The notes under the pieces are model-generated. The model was not told the DNA's origin. It did not search any database and saw nothing but the letters and a program-made list of their open reading frames with translations. From assembly GCF_002163625.1 (NCBI RefSeq), contig NZ_CP020892.1, forward strand, positions 2,666,001 through 2,730,000: 64,000 bases of DNA, written 5' to 3'. How positions within the stretch are numbered: position 1 is the stretch's first letter; the number at the start of each line of letters is the position of its first letter. The translations under genes were made by a program, and so were the position numbers. This stretch comes from Pseudomonas sp. M30-35 (GTDB taxonomy: Bacteria > Pseudomonadota > Gammaproteobacteria > Pseudomonadales > Pseudomonadaceae). Below, piece by piece: positions 27,337 through 36,798 of the stretch.

Positions 27337-27996
27337 CTAGGAACGTTTGGCCTCAGCGTGCATATCGCCGAGCTCCAACGACGCGTCTTGAGCGAACAGA
27401 TGTGGGTACATGTTTGCCAGGTGAGTAAAAAACAACGTCTCGGGCACATCGGCAAACTGGCCATGATCGACCAGATACTCCATATAGCGCTCGCCCTGCC
27501 GGCTATAGGGGTGAAACACGCTGTCGTTGACTCCATCGAACTCCAAGGGTGCAACAGCAAATAGCTCACAGAGTTCGACATTAAAGGCAGGCGTGGCTTT
27601 TACCCAGCGTCCGTCCAGGTAAAGTTCGGTATAGCCATGCATGGCAAACACATCACTGCGCAACAGCTCAAGCAGACGCGGGGTCGATAAATGATTGCGC
27701 ACATCTGCCAAGCCTATTCGTGCAGGAATCCCGCAATGCCTGGCGCAAGCTGCGAGCAGTGTGGCCTTGGGCACGCAATAACTTTCCCCGGCTAGCAATG
27801 CATGGCTGGCCTTCAGCGTTTCTGGGTCGCGGCTGAACGAATATGGGTTGTAGCGGATGCCGTCACGCACCGCATAATACAAATTGATTGCTTGCTGACG
27901 TAAATCAGATGTTGCACCTCGCACATGATCTGCGAACTCAATTAGCGTAGGGTGGTCACTATCGATGAAGCGGTTGGCTTTTAAGTATTCGTTCAT
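27337..27996 (-). CDS. Transglutaminase-like cysteine peptidase domain protein
   Basis: 219 residues with the transglutaminase core: a Cys region GESYCVPKATLLAACARHCGIPARIG, His in MHGYTELYLDG and Asp/Pro-like KATPAFN. The catalytic Cys-His pair is present. No signal peptide, so probably cytosolic. Such stand-alone proteins are thought to be peptidases or amidases; the substrate is unknown. Confidence 0.85.
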   Translation of the reverse strand: MNEYLKANRFIDSDHPTLIEFADHVRGATSDLRQQAINLYYAVRDGIRYNPYSFSRDPETLKASHALLAGESYCVPKATLLAACARHCGIPARIGLADVRNHLSTPRLLELLRSDVFAMHGYTELYLDGRWVKATPAFNVELCELFAVAPLEFDGVNDSVFHPYSRQGERYMEYLVDHGQFADVPETLFFTHLANMYPHLFAQDASLELGDMHAEAKRS

Positions 27997-28172
27997 CGGC
28001 GCGCTGCCCCATGGCTTAGTTAGATATGCGAGTCGTCAGTCTAACTGCGCTGTATACGCCGGTGTTACGACATATAAGCCAAGCTCACTGCCCTTGTCGC
28101 CATCTATTGGCAGATGACGGCTAAGCTCATGACGTTCAATCAGAAAATTGTCGTCATCATGGAGGACGTTAA

Positions 28173-30620
28173 ATGCTCGCAGTCTGGTTAATTGTTTTAG
28201 TGGTTGGTGTGGCTTATCTGGCCCATCGCCGCACCTCACCAATCCCCGCTCTGGCATGCGTTGCCGTATATCTGCTCCTCATGGGTAGTTTTAGCCATGC
28301 CCACGGCGTGCTGATGACTGTGCTCTGGCTCATCTTGCTTGCAGTCGCGCTGCCACTGGCTCTGCCCGACCTACGTCGCAAGTTGTTTAGCGCGCCATTG
28401 TTCGCATGGTTCCAGAAAGTGCTACCGCCAATGTCTGAAACCGAGCGCGACGCAATTGAAGCCGGCACCGTCTGGTGGGATGGCGAACTGTTCAGCGGCC
28501 GCCCGGATTGGGACAAACTGCTGGCCTACCCGAAAGCAGTCCTGAGCGAAGAAGAGCAAGCATTCCTTGATGGCCCGACTGAAGAACTCTGCGCAATGGT
28601 CACTGACTGGGATATCGGTCAGCAGATGGACCTGCCTGAAAAAGCCTGGAAGCACATCAAGGATCACGGCTTTTTTGCCCTGATCATCCCTAAAGAGTTC
28701 GGCGGCAAAGGCTTCTCGGCCTATGCCCACTCACAAGTCGCGATGAAGCTTGCAACGCGCAGTGGCGACCTCGCCTCGACCGTAATGGTGCCAAACTCGC
28801 TCGGCCCTGCCGAGTTGCTGCTGCACTACGGTACCGACGATCAGCGCAATCATTACCTCCCCCGCTTAGCCAGCGGTGAAGACATTCCCTGCTTCGCTCT
28901 GACGGGCCCATTGGCAGGTTCCGATGCTGGCGCCATGCCCGATACCGGCATCATTTGCAAAGGCGAATGGGAAGGCCAGGAAGTTATAGGCCTGCGCCTA
29001 ACCTGGGAAAAGCGCTATATCACCCTCGGCCCGGTCGCAACCTTGCTCGGGCTGGCGTTTAAAGCCTATGACCCTGAACATTTGTTAGGCGACGAGGAAG
29101 ACCTCGGCATCAGTCTGGCATTGGTACCGACCGATACTGCGGGTGTAGAGATTGGTCGCCGTCACTACCCGCTCGGCGCTGCATTTATGAACGGCCCGAA
29201 CTCAGGCAAAGACGTATTCGTTCCGCTGGAGTTCCTGATTGGCGGGCAGGAAATGCTCGGCAAAGGCTGGATGATGCTGATGAACTGCCTTTCGGTAGGT
29301 CGCTCTATCTCGCTGCCAGCAGTAGGCACCGGCGCCGCCAAGTTCACCAGCCTGGTGACTGGCCAGTACAGCCAGGTGCGTGAGCAATTCAACGTGCCTC
29401 TTTCAGCCTTCGAAGGTATCCAAGAGGTGATGGCGCGCATTGGCGGTAATGCCTGGATGATGGACAGCGCACGTATCCTTACAGCCAATGCTGTCGATTT
29501 GGGCGAAAAACCATCGGTGCTTTCAGCGATTCTCAAGTACCACCTTACCGAGCGCGGCCGTGACTGCATCAGTGATGCCATGGACGTACACGGTGGCAAA
29601 GGCATCATCATGGGCCCCAACAATTACTTGGGCCGCTCGTGGCAAGGTGCGCCGATTTTCATCACCGTTGAAGGGGCGAATATCCTTTCACGCAATTTGA
29701 TGATCTTCGGTCAGGGGGCCATCCGCTGCCATCCTTATGTTCTCAAGGAAATGGCGCTTGCCGGTCGTGAAGATAAAGATCAAGCGCTTATCGAGTTCGA
29801 CGACCTGTTAATGCAACACATCGGCTTTGCTATCAGTAACGCCGCAAGCACTTTGGTCTTGAGCCTAACCCTCAACCGCCTCGGCTCAGTGCCTGGTGAC
29901 AACCTTAGCCAGCCTTACTACCGCGCACTGAATCGCCTGTCCGCAGCGTTCGCTATGCTCGCTGACATGAGCATGATGCTGCTGGGTGGCGAATTGAAGC
30001 GCCGCGAACGCCTGTCAGCGCGTCTTGGCGATGTTCTAAGTAATCTGTATCTGGGTTCGGCTGCACTCAAGCGCTATCACGACCTGGACTACTCCGCGCA
30101 CTCCAAACCGATGTTGCGCTGGGCGATGGAAGAAAGCCTGAGTAAAGCTGAAGAAGCACTGGATGATCTGCTGAGCAATTTCCCTAACAAACTGCTGGGT
30201 TGCGCGCTTCGCGTCTTGGTATTCCCGCTGGGCCGTCGTCACCGTGGCCCGAGCGATGAACTTGACGCAGAAATTGCCGAAATCATCACCCGTAACAAAG
30301 GCGATGCAGCCCTGGAAGAAATTCTCACCGGCTGCTATCGCCCAACGGCTGATAAAGACCCGGTAGCGGCGCTGCAGCGAGCAATGGACCTGTTGGAGCA
30401 GGTTAAACCACTGCAGAAAAAACTGCACAGAGCCGCCAAAGCAGGTGAAGTAGTGGAAGTGCCGGGGCAGACCCTGATTGAGTCCGCCCTCGCCTCAGGC
30501 GCGCTTTCAGCTGAAGAGGCCGCAAGCCTGCAACAAGCTGAAGCAGCGCGCCGTGTAGTCATTGATGTCGACGACTTCGGCAAAGACGAGCTTAAGCTCA
30601 GCCGCGGTAAAATCAGGTAA
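28173..30620 (+). CDS. fadE: Acyl-CoA dehydrogenase, FadE type
   Basis: 815 residues, the length of the large bacterial FadE. Two or three N-terminal membrane segments (about 1-65) are followed by the flavoprotein core: IIPKEFGGKGFSAYA, SDAGAMPDTG, LMNCLSVGRSISLPA and DVHGGKGIIMGPNNYLGR. A C-terminal DUF1974-like domain follows. It catalyses the first oxidation of fatty-acid beta-oxidation at the membrane. A good ribosome binding site (GGAGGA) precedes ATG 28173. A terminator follows at 30655. Confidence 0.95.
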   Translation: MLAVWLIVLVVGVAYLAHRRTSPIPALACVAVYLLLMGSFSHAHGVLMTVLWLILLAVALPLALPDLRRKLFSAPLFAWFQKVLPPMSETERDAIEAGTVWWDGELFSGRPDWDKLLAYPKAVLSEEEQAFLDGPTEELCAMVTDWDIGQQMDLPEKAWKHIKDHGFFALIIPKEFGGKGFSAYAHSQVAMKLATRSGDLASTVMVPNSLGPAELLLHYGTDDQRNHYLPRLASGEDIPCFALTGPLAGSDAGAMPDTGIICKGEWEGQEVIGLRLTWEKRYITLGPVATLLGLAFKAYDPEHLLGDEEDLGISLALVPTDTAGVEIGRRHYPLGAAFMNGPNSGKDVFVPLEFLIGGQEMLGKGWMMLMNCLSVGRSISLPAVGTGAAKFTSLVTGQYSQVREQFNVPLSAFEGIQEVMARIGGNAWMMDSARILTANAVDLGEKPSVLSAILKYHLTERGRDCISDAMDVHGGKGIIMGPNNYLGRSWQGAPIFITVEGANILSRNLMIFGQGAIRCHPYVLKEMALAGREDKDQALIEFDDLLMQHIGFAISNAASTLVLSLTLNRLGSVPGDNLSQPYYRALNRLSAAFAMLADMSMMLLGGELKRRERLSARLGDVLSNLYLGSAALKRYHDLDYSAHSKPMLRWAMEESLSKAEEALDDLLSNFPNKLLGCALRVLVFPLGRRHRGPSDELDAEIAEIITRNKGDAALEEILTGCYRPTADKDPVAALQRAMDLLEQVKPLQKKLHRAAKAGEVVEVPGQTLIESALASGALSAEEAASLQQAEAARRVVIDVDDFGKDELKLSRGKIR

Positions 30621-30654
30621 GCCTTAGGGCAAACCATCGTCCACAACAGGACAG

Positions 30655-30690
30655 CGGGCGCGCGGAGCTTTATACTCCGGCGCCCGTTTT
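30655..30690 (+). terminator. Intrinsic terminator after fadE
   Basis: CGGGCGCGCGGAG pairs with CTCCGGCGCCCG (one bulge) and is followed by TTTT. It sits 35 bp after the fadE stop and 19 bp before the next ATG. Confidence 0.8.
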
Positions 30691-30708
30691 ACTTTCAGGA
30701 TTATCGTT

Positions 30709-31122
30709 ATGTCCAGCAGCCATCTTGATCACCACCTCGCCCTGCTCGCTCAATTGCGCGGCATACTGGTCGCCTTAGGTGAAGCCGAGCAGGTTCTCGA
30801 CGATAGCCATGCACTGTTCATCGAACGCTACGACGAATTGACTGCCTTGTTACCGGTCGAGACCGAGAGCAGCTTGTACCTTGGCCAAGACCTGATCAGC
30901 CAGATATTCCACCGTTATCCGCAAATTGCCCACCTGGTCCCGCGCGACCTGCTGTGGTTCTTTGGTGGCGACTGCCTGCACTTCATGCCCGATGAAGAGA
31001 TTGAAATGTTCCAAGCGCTTGATGAGCGCCGCTTTGAAGCACTGGAAAACGATGAACCATTCGACTGGAATCAGGAAAAGCGCCTGCTTGCACTGTCACC
31101 GGATACATCCAGCAAGCACTAA
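30709..31122 (+). CDS. Conserved hypothetical protein beside fadE
   Basis: 137 acidic, cytosolic residues without membrane segments. Conserved-looking segments are SLYLGQDLISQIFHRYP and VPRDLLWFFGGDCLHFMPDEEI. A protein of this type follows fadE and precedes the Gly/Glu tRNA array in other pseudomonads (from memory). Function unknown; it may be helical. Its own terminator follows at 31162. Confidence 0.8.
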   Translation: MSSSHLDHHLALLAQLRGILVALGEAEQVLDDSHALFIERYDELTALLPVETESSLYLGQDLISQIFHRYPQIAHLVPRDLLWFFGGDCLHFMPDEEIEMFQALDERRFEALENDEPFDWNQEKRLLALSPDTSSKH

Positions 31123-31161
31123 GCACCAAACACCAACGCTGGCAGTTAGCCGCTGACAAAC

Positions 31162-31198
31162 AAAAGCCCGCCAATGCGCAACATTGAGCGGGCTTTTT
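31162..31198 (+). terminator. Intrinsic terminator after 30709-31122
   Basis: AAAAGCCCGC and GCGGGCTTTTT pair around a loop of about 16 bases; the T tract follows directly. Confidence 0.8.
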
Positions 31199-31223
31199 AC
31201 TGAAACACACGATTTTCAGGCAC

Positions 31224-31252
31224 AAAAAAGCCGCTCATTGAGCGGCTTTTTT
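31224..31252 (-). terminator. Terminator of the tRNA array (bidirectional)
   Basis: AAAAAAGCCGCT and AGCGGCTTTTTT with a five-base loop, symmetric enough to work both ways. On the minus strand it ends the tRNA transcript, 7 bp after the last tRNA-Gly. Confidence 0.85.
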
Positions 31253-31259
31253 GTTTATT

Positions 31260-31335
<76 letters not shown>

Positions 31336-31373
31336 ATTTACAACACGCTCCTTACGAAGCGCTTACAACAAAA

Positions 31374-31449
31374 TGGCGTCCCCTAGGGGACTCGAACCCC
31401 TGTTACCGCCGTGAAAGGGCGGTGTCCTAGGCCACTAGACGAAGGGGAC
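31374..31449 (-). tRNA. tRNA-Glu(TTC), copy 1
   Basis: 76 nt with encoded CCA. Acceptor GTCCCCTT, anticodon TTC in CCTTTCACG, T-arm GGTTCGAGTCC. Identical to the copy at 31631-31706. Confidence 0.97.
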
Positions 31450-31523
31450 CTGGAACTTTTCACGCTAACCTGAGTTAACTCTGGTTAGCCATTGTGCTGC
31501 CTGCCGGGCAACACATTTGAAAC

Positions 31524-31599
<76 letters not shown>

Positions 31600-31630
31600 A
31601 TTTTACATCTGCGACGCCACTTATTAAAAG

Positions 31631-31706
31631 TGGCGTCCCCTAGGGGACTCGAACCCCTGTTACCGCCGTGAAAGGGCGGTGTCCTAGGCCACTAGACGAA
31701 GGGGAC
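31631..31706 (-). tRNA. tRNA-Glu(TTC), copy 2
   Basis: Same 76-nt sequence as copy 1. It is the first tRNA of the array in the direction of transcription (order Glu, Gly, Glu, Gly). Confidence 0.97.
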
Positions 31707-31781
31707 GCAGCCCGGAACCAACAACTTTACTTCCGGCTTCCCGTGCTTTGCCATCTGACATTGCGCTAAGAAGTGGCGCGC

Positions 31782-31810
31782 ATTCTATGGAGCCTTTGTC
31801 TGGTCGTCAA
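31782..31810 (-). promoter_or_regulatory. Strong sigma-70 promoter of the tRNA array
   Basis: On the minus strand TTGACG (31810-31805), a 17-bp spacer and TAGAAT (31787-31782), followed by a GC-rich discriminator GCGCGCC. That discriminator type is typical of stringently controlled stable-RNA promoters. Confidence 0.85.
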
Positions 31811-31929
31811 CCTCTGTGTAAAAATATTTTAAAATCAACGACTTCAAACCAAAAAATACGACGGCGCTATCAGCCAACCGCGTAAGGCACTACACTCGCA
31901 GAAAACCAAGAGCTCGAGAGGTTGTATCG

Positions 31930-32700
31930 ATGTCCCCGCTCGTGATTACCCTGTTAATTGTTGGTGGTATTGGCATTTTGATGATGATCGCCTATATCAA
32001 CCATGCAGTTGAGAATAACAAGCTTGAGAAGGCACGGCTCAAAGCTGAGCTAAATGACCGGATACGCCGCTGCGCTGAAGTCTCCGAGTCTATGCCTGGG
32101 CAACTGATGTCCCCCGAACTCAAGCTGATGCTCACATTGGTTCAAGCGCACTACAGCGAACGACTACTGGCTAAGGATAAAAGCAACAACGCGTTGAAAG
32201 AGTCGCTTAACGGGCTTAATCAATTAATGACTCAAGGCGAGTCGATTCCGGTTAAAAACCCACCGGTAAAAATTCTCACTGAGCAGCAAGCCAAACAAAT
32301 TCGCTACATCCTCGAGAATCTACACGGTCAGATATCCCGTGCTGGCCAGGATGGCGTCCTGCCTGCTGCCGAAGCCAAGCAATGGCTGCAGCGGATTCCC
32401 ACACTCCTCACCCAATTGCATATCGAATACTTCAGTAATCTTGGCCAACGCGCCATGCAGCAGAACCAGCCTGGTCAGGCCCGCTTAGCCTTTGAGCGCG
32501 GTGTGCAGTATCTACGCAAACAGAACGACTCCGCTCGCTACAGTGCTCAGCTCAAGGCTTTTCAGGAGCAATTGGAGGTCGCTAACAGCCTGGTACTTAA
32601 CAATACTCCTGCACCTACCGATACCGACAGCGAGCTGACGCAAGGTTTAGACAGTATTGGCAGCGACGAAGACTGGAAGAAAAAGAATATTTACGACTAA
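31930..32700 (+). CDS. Hypothetical membrane-anchored protein
   Basis: 256 residues: one N-terminal membrane helix (about 3-24), a charged coiled-coil stretch (VENNKLEKARLKAELNDRIRR), then a helical domain, and an acidic C-terminal tail ending DEDWKKKNIYD. The middle (NLGQRAMQQNQPGQARLAFERGVQYLRK) resembles a TPR-like helix pair. I do not recognise the family; it seems Pseudomonas-specific. A promoter region shared with the divergent tRNA array lies upstream. Confidence 0.75.
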   Translation: MSPLVITLLIVGGIGILMMIAYINHAVENNKLEKARLKAELNDRIRRCAEVSESMPGQLMSPELKLMLTLVQAHYSERLLAKDKSNNALKESLNGLNQLMTQGESIPVKNPPVKILTEQQAKQIRYILENLHGQISRAGQDGVLPAAEAKQWLQRIPTLLTQLHIEYFSNLGQRAMQQNQPGQARLAFERGVQYLRKQNDSARYSAQLKAFQEQLEVANSLVLNNTPAPTDTDSELTQGLDSIGSDEDWKKKNIYD

Positions 32701-32751
32701 GTCGAGTCAGCGTCGAATGCCGTGATACAACCCAGAATCTATGGAGATCCA

Positions 32752-33429
32752 ATGAGCCTGATCGTATATGGCGCAGCCCTCTCGCCGTTCGTGCGTAAAG
32801 TCCGTTTGTTACTGGCTGAGAAAGGCCTAGATTATGACCTTGAGATGGTTCTTCCATTCGGCAAGCAGCCCGACTGGTACAAAGAACTTAATCCGCTTGG
32901 GCGCATCCCAGCCTTTAAAGACGGCGACCTCAGCCTCGCCGACTCCAGCGTGATCTGCCAGTACATCGAAGAACAGTACCCCGCACTAACACCTCTGCTC
33001 GGCAACACCCCTGAGCAGCGCGCACGCGTGCGCTGGCTTGAGAAATACGCTGACTATGAAATCGCCCCACTCAGCACCTTTTGTGTATTTCGCAACCGCG
33101 TGCTGAAGACCTCGATGGGCAAAGCTTGTGATGAGGTCGAAGTCGCGGCAACCATGAATGAAAAGCTGCCGCCCCATTTCGACTATTTAGAAAGCCAACT
33201 GGCTGACAAGCCGTTCTTCGTTGGTGACTCGCTGACCTTGGCTGACCTGGCAATTGCCAGCCAGTGGGTGAATATGCAGCACGGCGATGAGAACATTGAT
33301 CCCAGCCGCTGGCCCAAACTTGCAGATCACTGTAAGCGCATCAATGCACGCAGCTCGCTGCAAGCGATCTTGGCTGGGGAACAGGCGATACTGGCTAAAA
33401 TGGCGAGTAAAGCTGCACAGCTGGGCTGA
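32752..33429 (+). CDS. Glutathione S-transferase family protein
   Basis: 225 residues from ATG 32752 (GGAGA upstream). The thioredoxin-like N-terminal domain has YGAALSPFVRKVRL, LNPLGRIPAFKDG and ADSSVICQYIE. The C-terminal helical domain has DSLTLADLAIASQWV. Substrate unknown. About 50 bp separate it from the preceding gene, so co-transcription is possible. Confidence 0.92.
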   Translation: MSLIVYGAALSPFVRKVRLLLAEKGLDYDLEMVLPFGKQPDWYKELNPLGRIPAFKDGDLSLADSSVICQYIEEQYPALTPLLGNTPEQRARVRWLEKYADYEIAPLSTFCVFRNRVLKTSMGKACDEVEVAATMNEKLPPHFDYLESQLADKPFFVGDSLTLADLAIASQWVNMQHGDENIDPSRWPKLADHCKRINARSSLQAILAGEQAILAKMASKAAQLG

Positions 33430-33462
33430 AACACAGGTGTTAAGCTGATTTAACAGCGCCAG

Positions 33463-33741
33463 TCAGTTCTTACTCAAGCGCTGCTGGCGCTCCATATAGC
33501 GCTCTACATATGAGCACGATGGAATAACTGTGTAGCCCATACGATCAGCGTATTGCAACGCGTGTTCGGTCAGCTGCGCGGCAATACCGCGCCCACGCAA
33601 GCTGTTGGGTACAAAGGTACGGTAGATATCCAATGTCTGTTTGCCCAAGTCCATGTAGGCCAAGTAAGCACGAGCACCATCTACAGTGATTTCGAATTGG
33701 TGACCGGCTTGGTCGTGATGAATGGACAGCGCCTCGCTCAT
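33463..33741 (-). CDS. GNAT-type N-acetyltransferase, YjdJ-like
   Basis: 92 residues. The compact fold contains TFVPNSLRGRGIAAQLTEHAL (acetyl-CoA loop) and ends with PSCSYVERYMER, as in the small YjdJ/Gtn-like GNAT proteins. Acceptor unknown. It is about 20 bp downstream of 33763-35025 and probably in the same transcript. Confidence 0.88.
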   Translation of the reverse strand: MSEALSIHHDQAGHQFEITVDGARAYLAYMDLGKQTLDIYRTFVPNSLRGRGIAAQLTEHALQYADRMGYTVIPSCSYVERYMERQQRLSKN

Positions 33742-33762
33742 TACTACTCCTCAGTGGGATTA

Positions 33763-35025
33763 CTACTCAACCCGAACCTTATCGATCTTTCCAAGACGCA
33801 GCGACATTTGCGCTGTGCCATTGCCACCCTGGATGGTCAGAAAAGCCTTATCGTTCGCGACTCGGGTCAGAACACCTTGATAATACATACCATCATACGT
33901 GACGAAACGCATACGCCTGCCAACATAATCAGGCAAAGCATCGATATTGACAAATCCTGAAGACACTAAGTTCGTATCCGATAGAACTGCCTTGGCCTGA
34001 GTCGCCTTGTCAGCGGCGGCGACTTTCAGTGCAACCGGGTCAACCCACTCAAAGCCAACATCATTAACCAGCGTCTGATTAACCATGAGTACTGGGCGCA
34101 TCATGCTTAGCGCATCCTTGGCCTCGAAAAACTGCAAACCATCCCAAACCATCCCTTCAGTCGGCTCAAGCTCGACACGCAGTGATTGCGGGTCTGCCAG
34201 GTAACGTGCGTAAGCATCCAGCACCGGCTGATTGAGCGCGACCCGCTGCTGGCGTAATGATTTATCGATTTTAGCTACCGCAACCTTGCGATATGCATCG
34301 ACAGTCAAGCCCATCTTGGCCGCACAGTAGGTTTGTAGCTTGCGCTGGTACTCGTTATCGCTCAATTCAACACTGAGACGCTTGATCCGTGGCGGATTAC
34401 TGCGTAGATCAGCTGGGTTATCGGACATATTGGCCAACGACATGCTGACCTGCATCGTCCCCATATCACGCGTGTCTGAGTTCAAATTGAACGTCAGCTT
34501 TTGCGCAAACGGCTCTAGCAGGTAAGAAAACTCGCCATCGGTTTCGAGCGTGCGATAACCCATATCGAGTAACTCATTAGCGCCTATGTTTTTTACATCA
34601 CCACACGCCACGTTGCTCAGAGCACTGAAGATATCGGTTTGTGCTGGCGGCTGATAAAACGCCTGAGCGAGCGGACCGAAAACGTCAATCGACAGGCCCT
34701 TGATGCTTACCGCCATTTGCTCAGGAAGTTTGCGTTCTGCCAAGCGCTCCTTGAAGCGCAACAACTCCGAAAGACCATTGAATTTCAACTCTGCGTGGGC
34801 GATTTTCACCTTGTCGCCTGCAGCCGGGATTGCAATGGTCACATTCTCGAGACCGACACGCCCATCGAACGAAGAGGTAATGCCGTCATAGCTGATGTTA
34901 ACGACTGGCGCCAAACGCTCCTTGGCATCGTTCATGATCGAGCGAACAGAGAGGTACAGCGATAATTTGATTATTACCGCGACCAGCAAGACCGAGAGCA
35001 AACCCCACTTGATAAGCTTTCCCAT
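33763..35025 (-). CDS. Hypothetical envelope protein with Sm-like C-terminus
   Basis: 420 residues with an N-terminal membrane helix (about 5-27) and a long, probably periplasmic region that starts like YdgA/AsmA-type proteins (VNISYDGITSSFDGRVGLENVTI). The last 50 residues (GRRMRFVTYDGMYYQGVLTRVANDKAFLTIQ) read like a small beta barrel of the Sm/SH3 type. I do not know a characterised homologue. It shares a strand and short gap with the GNAT gene. Confidence 0.75.
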   Translation of the reverse strand: MGKLIKWGLLSVLLVAVIIKLSLYLSVRSIMNDAKERLAPVVNISYDGITSSFDGRVGLENVTIAIPAAGDKVKIAHAELKFNGLSELLRFKERLAERKLPEQMAVSIKGLSIDVFGPLAQAFYQPPAQTDIFSALSNVACGDVKNIGANELLDMGYRTLETDGEFSYLLEPFAQKLTFNLNSDTRDMGTMQVSMSLANMSDNPADLRSNPPRIKRLSVELSDNEYQRKLQTYCAAKMGLTVDAYRKVAVAKIDKSLRQQRVALNQPVLDAYARYLADPQSLRVELEPTEGMVWDGLQFFEAKDALSMMRPVLMVNQTLVNDVGFEWVDPVALKVAAADKATQAKAVLSDTNLVSSGFVNIDALPDYVGRRMRFVTYDGMYYQGVLTRVANDKAFLTIQGGNGTAQMSLRLGKIDKVRVE

Positions 35026-35101
35026 TGCATCCCTTCCAAAGCCTTAGGCCATCAATTCAATATCACCGTATATTATCAGGCAAAGAGTTTGAATCAGGGA
35101 A

Positions 35102-36478
35102 TTACAGCACACTTAGAACAGCGATACAGGCCAGCACAGCGACCACCGGAACCGCCACTGTGACCATAAAAATATCCTTGTAAGCCTGCTTGTGGTTCAA
35201 GCCCATGATCATCAACATTGCGATGACTGCCCCACAATGCGGTAACGAGTCCAGCCCGCCCGATGCAATATTGGCGATCCGATGCAGTACCTCAGGCTCT
35301 ACGCCCATCTCCAGATACTTTGGCGCCAGGGTTTGCATGAAAATCTGCAAGCCGCCAGATGACGAACCAACGATTGCCGAAACCACGCTAACGGACGCAA
35401 AAACCGACAGCAGCGCTGGCAAGTCAATCGATAAAACCCACTGCGAAAACTGTACAAACCCTGCGGTGTGAGTGACCACACCGCCAAAGCCAATCACTGC
35501 CGCAGTGTTAAGCAGCGGCATGATTGAATCATCCGCGCCCTGCCCCAATACGCCGAGAGTGTTACGCCGCAAACTAGGAAACATCAAAATTGAAGTTGCC
35601 GTTGCAATGACCAAAGCCAGACTCGGCCACAGGATCGGTTGCTGCCGGCTAAATTGCACAATGCTCGCAAGCGCACCGCTAGATTCTGTACTCACCCCGG
35701 CAGCCATCAATACACGTGGCAATAAAATCACCCCAAGCACGATCGCAATAGGCACCAATGCCAAAGTCCAGTGCGGCCCAGCACCAGACGGACCAGCGAT
35801 TTGCTCCATACGTAAATCTTGAGCGTTGGACTCAAAACCTTCGCCTTTAGCTATCGCCAAGCGCCACTCTCGCTGCACATAGGCCATGCCTAATACGACC
35901 ATGATCACTGAGGCAGAAATGCCAATCCAGGCACCGGCAAACAGGTCGGTTCCCAGTGCATTGGCAGCGATAACGTTGTGGATCGACGGTGTACCCGGTA
36001 ACGCAGTCATAGTGAACGTACCGGCACCCAAAGCAGTGGCGGCACAAAACAATCGTTTAGGCACATTTGCTTCACGCATCAAGCTGACGCCTAGCGGATA
36101 CATGGTGAAGATCACTACAAACACCACGACACCGCCATAGGTCAGCAGTGCACACACCAGCATCGTCACCCATAAAGTGCGCTTGACCCCAAGACTCCGG
36201 GTGATTGCTTGAGCAATGCTGTTGGCTGCCTGACTCGCGGCCATAACCTTGCCAAAGATTGCGCCACACAGAAACAGCACGAAAAATTTGCCCGCAAAGG
36301 TGAATGCCCCCAAAGGCCCGAACGGGAAGTACTCAAGGAGTGCCTGCGGGACCGCTAAGCCATTTGTGACAGCAACTATTATCGAACTGAATAATGTCGC
36401 GATAAATATATTCACGCCACGTAGGGCCATGAATACTAGCAACCCCAGTGCAACCAACAAGCCTAAATTACCCAGCAT
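35102..36478 (-). CDS. GntP family permease
   Basis: 458 residues with about 12 membrane segments. The FGKVMAASQAANSIAQAIT and GLDSLPHCGAVIAML stretches fit the GntP (gluconate/hydroxy-acid) permeases, and it resembles D-beta-hydroxybutyrate or citrate-type members. It imports small hydroxy or carboxylic acids with protons. No catabolic genes adjoin it. A 19-bp palindrome lies about 135 bp upstream. Confidence 0.88.
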   Translation of the reverse strand: MLGNLGLLVALGLLVFMALRGVNIFIATLFSSIIVAVTNGLAVPQALLEYFPFGPLGAFTFAGKFFVLFLCGAIFGKVMAASQAANSIAQAITRSLGVKRTLWVTMLVCALLTYGGVVVFVVIFTMYPLGVSLMREANVPKRLFCAATALGAGTFTMTALPGTPSIHNVIAANALGTDLFAGAWIGISASVIMVVLGMAYVQREWRLAIAKGEGFESNAQDLRMEQIAGPSGAGPHWTLALVPIAIVLGVILLPRVLMAAGVSTESSGALASIVQFSRQQPILWPSLALVIATATSILMFPSLRRNTLGVLGQGADDSIMPLLNTAAVIGFGGVVTHTAGFVQFSQWVLSIDLPALLSVFASVSVVSAIVGSSSGGLQIFMQTLAPKYLEMGVEPEVLHRIANIASGGLDSLPHCGAVIAMLMIMGLNHKQAYKDIFMVTVAVPVVAVLACIAVLSVL

Positions 36479-36613
36479 AATCCCTGCCTTTTTTTTGTTT
36501 TAGATGACAGCCCAGTGAACCAAAATAGCATTGTTGTGGTCGGTTTAAGAGTGCCCGCGCAAATGCCTTGCACTTGAACTCACGGGTACGGTTGAAGCCT
36601 TGTCGTACACCGA

Positions 36614-36632
36614 TTGTATGTTTTTCATACAA
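36614..36632. repeat. Palindrome TTGTATG-N5-CATACAA
   Basis: Perfect 7-bp arms around TTTTT, with partial continuation (CGA/CCG) outside. It could be an operator for the divergent GntP permease gene or a hairpin. Confidence 0.5.
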
Positions 36633-36686
36633 CCGATGTAAGCGCTATACGCTTGGCTGAAATAAACCGAAAAAAACAGGCTAGAC

Positions 36687-36715
36687 TTGCACTCGCTCAG
36701 TTTACTTACTACAAG
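36687..36715 (+). promoter_or_regulatory. Candidate oprI promoter
   Basis: TTGCAC, 17-bp spacer, TACAAG: four of six matches in each hexamer. It would give a leader of about 75 nt. The expression of this abundant lipoprotein suggests a strong promoter, so another start may exist. Confidence 0.35.
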
Positions 36716-36798
36716 TTATGAGTAGTATGTACGCCAGCCAAGCCCCCATTAACCGGGGAATTGGTTTTATGGAAAAACTTCACATTTAGGGGAACACA

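Larger units (their letters stand above)
36479..36798. other. Divergent intergenic region between the GntP gene and oprI
   Basis: 320 bp without a gene. It holds the palindrome TTGTATG-TTTTT-CATACAA (36614-36632), a candidate oprI promoter near 36687-36715 and the oprI leader, which carries AGGGGAA just before the ATG. Nothing else was recognised. Confidence 0.6.
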
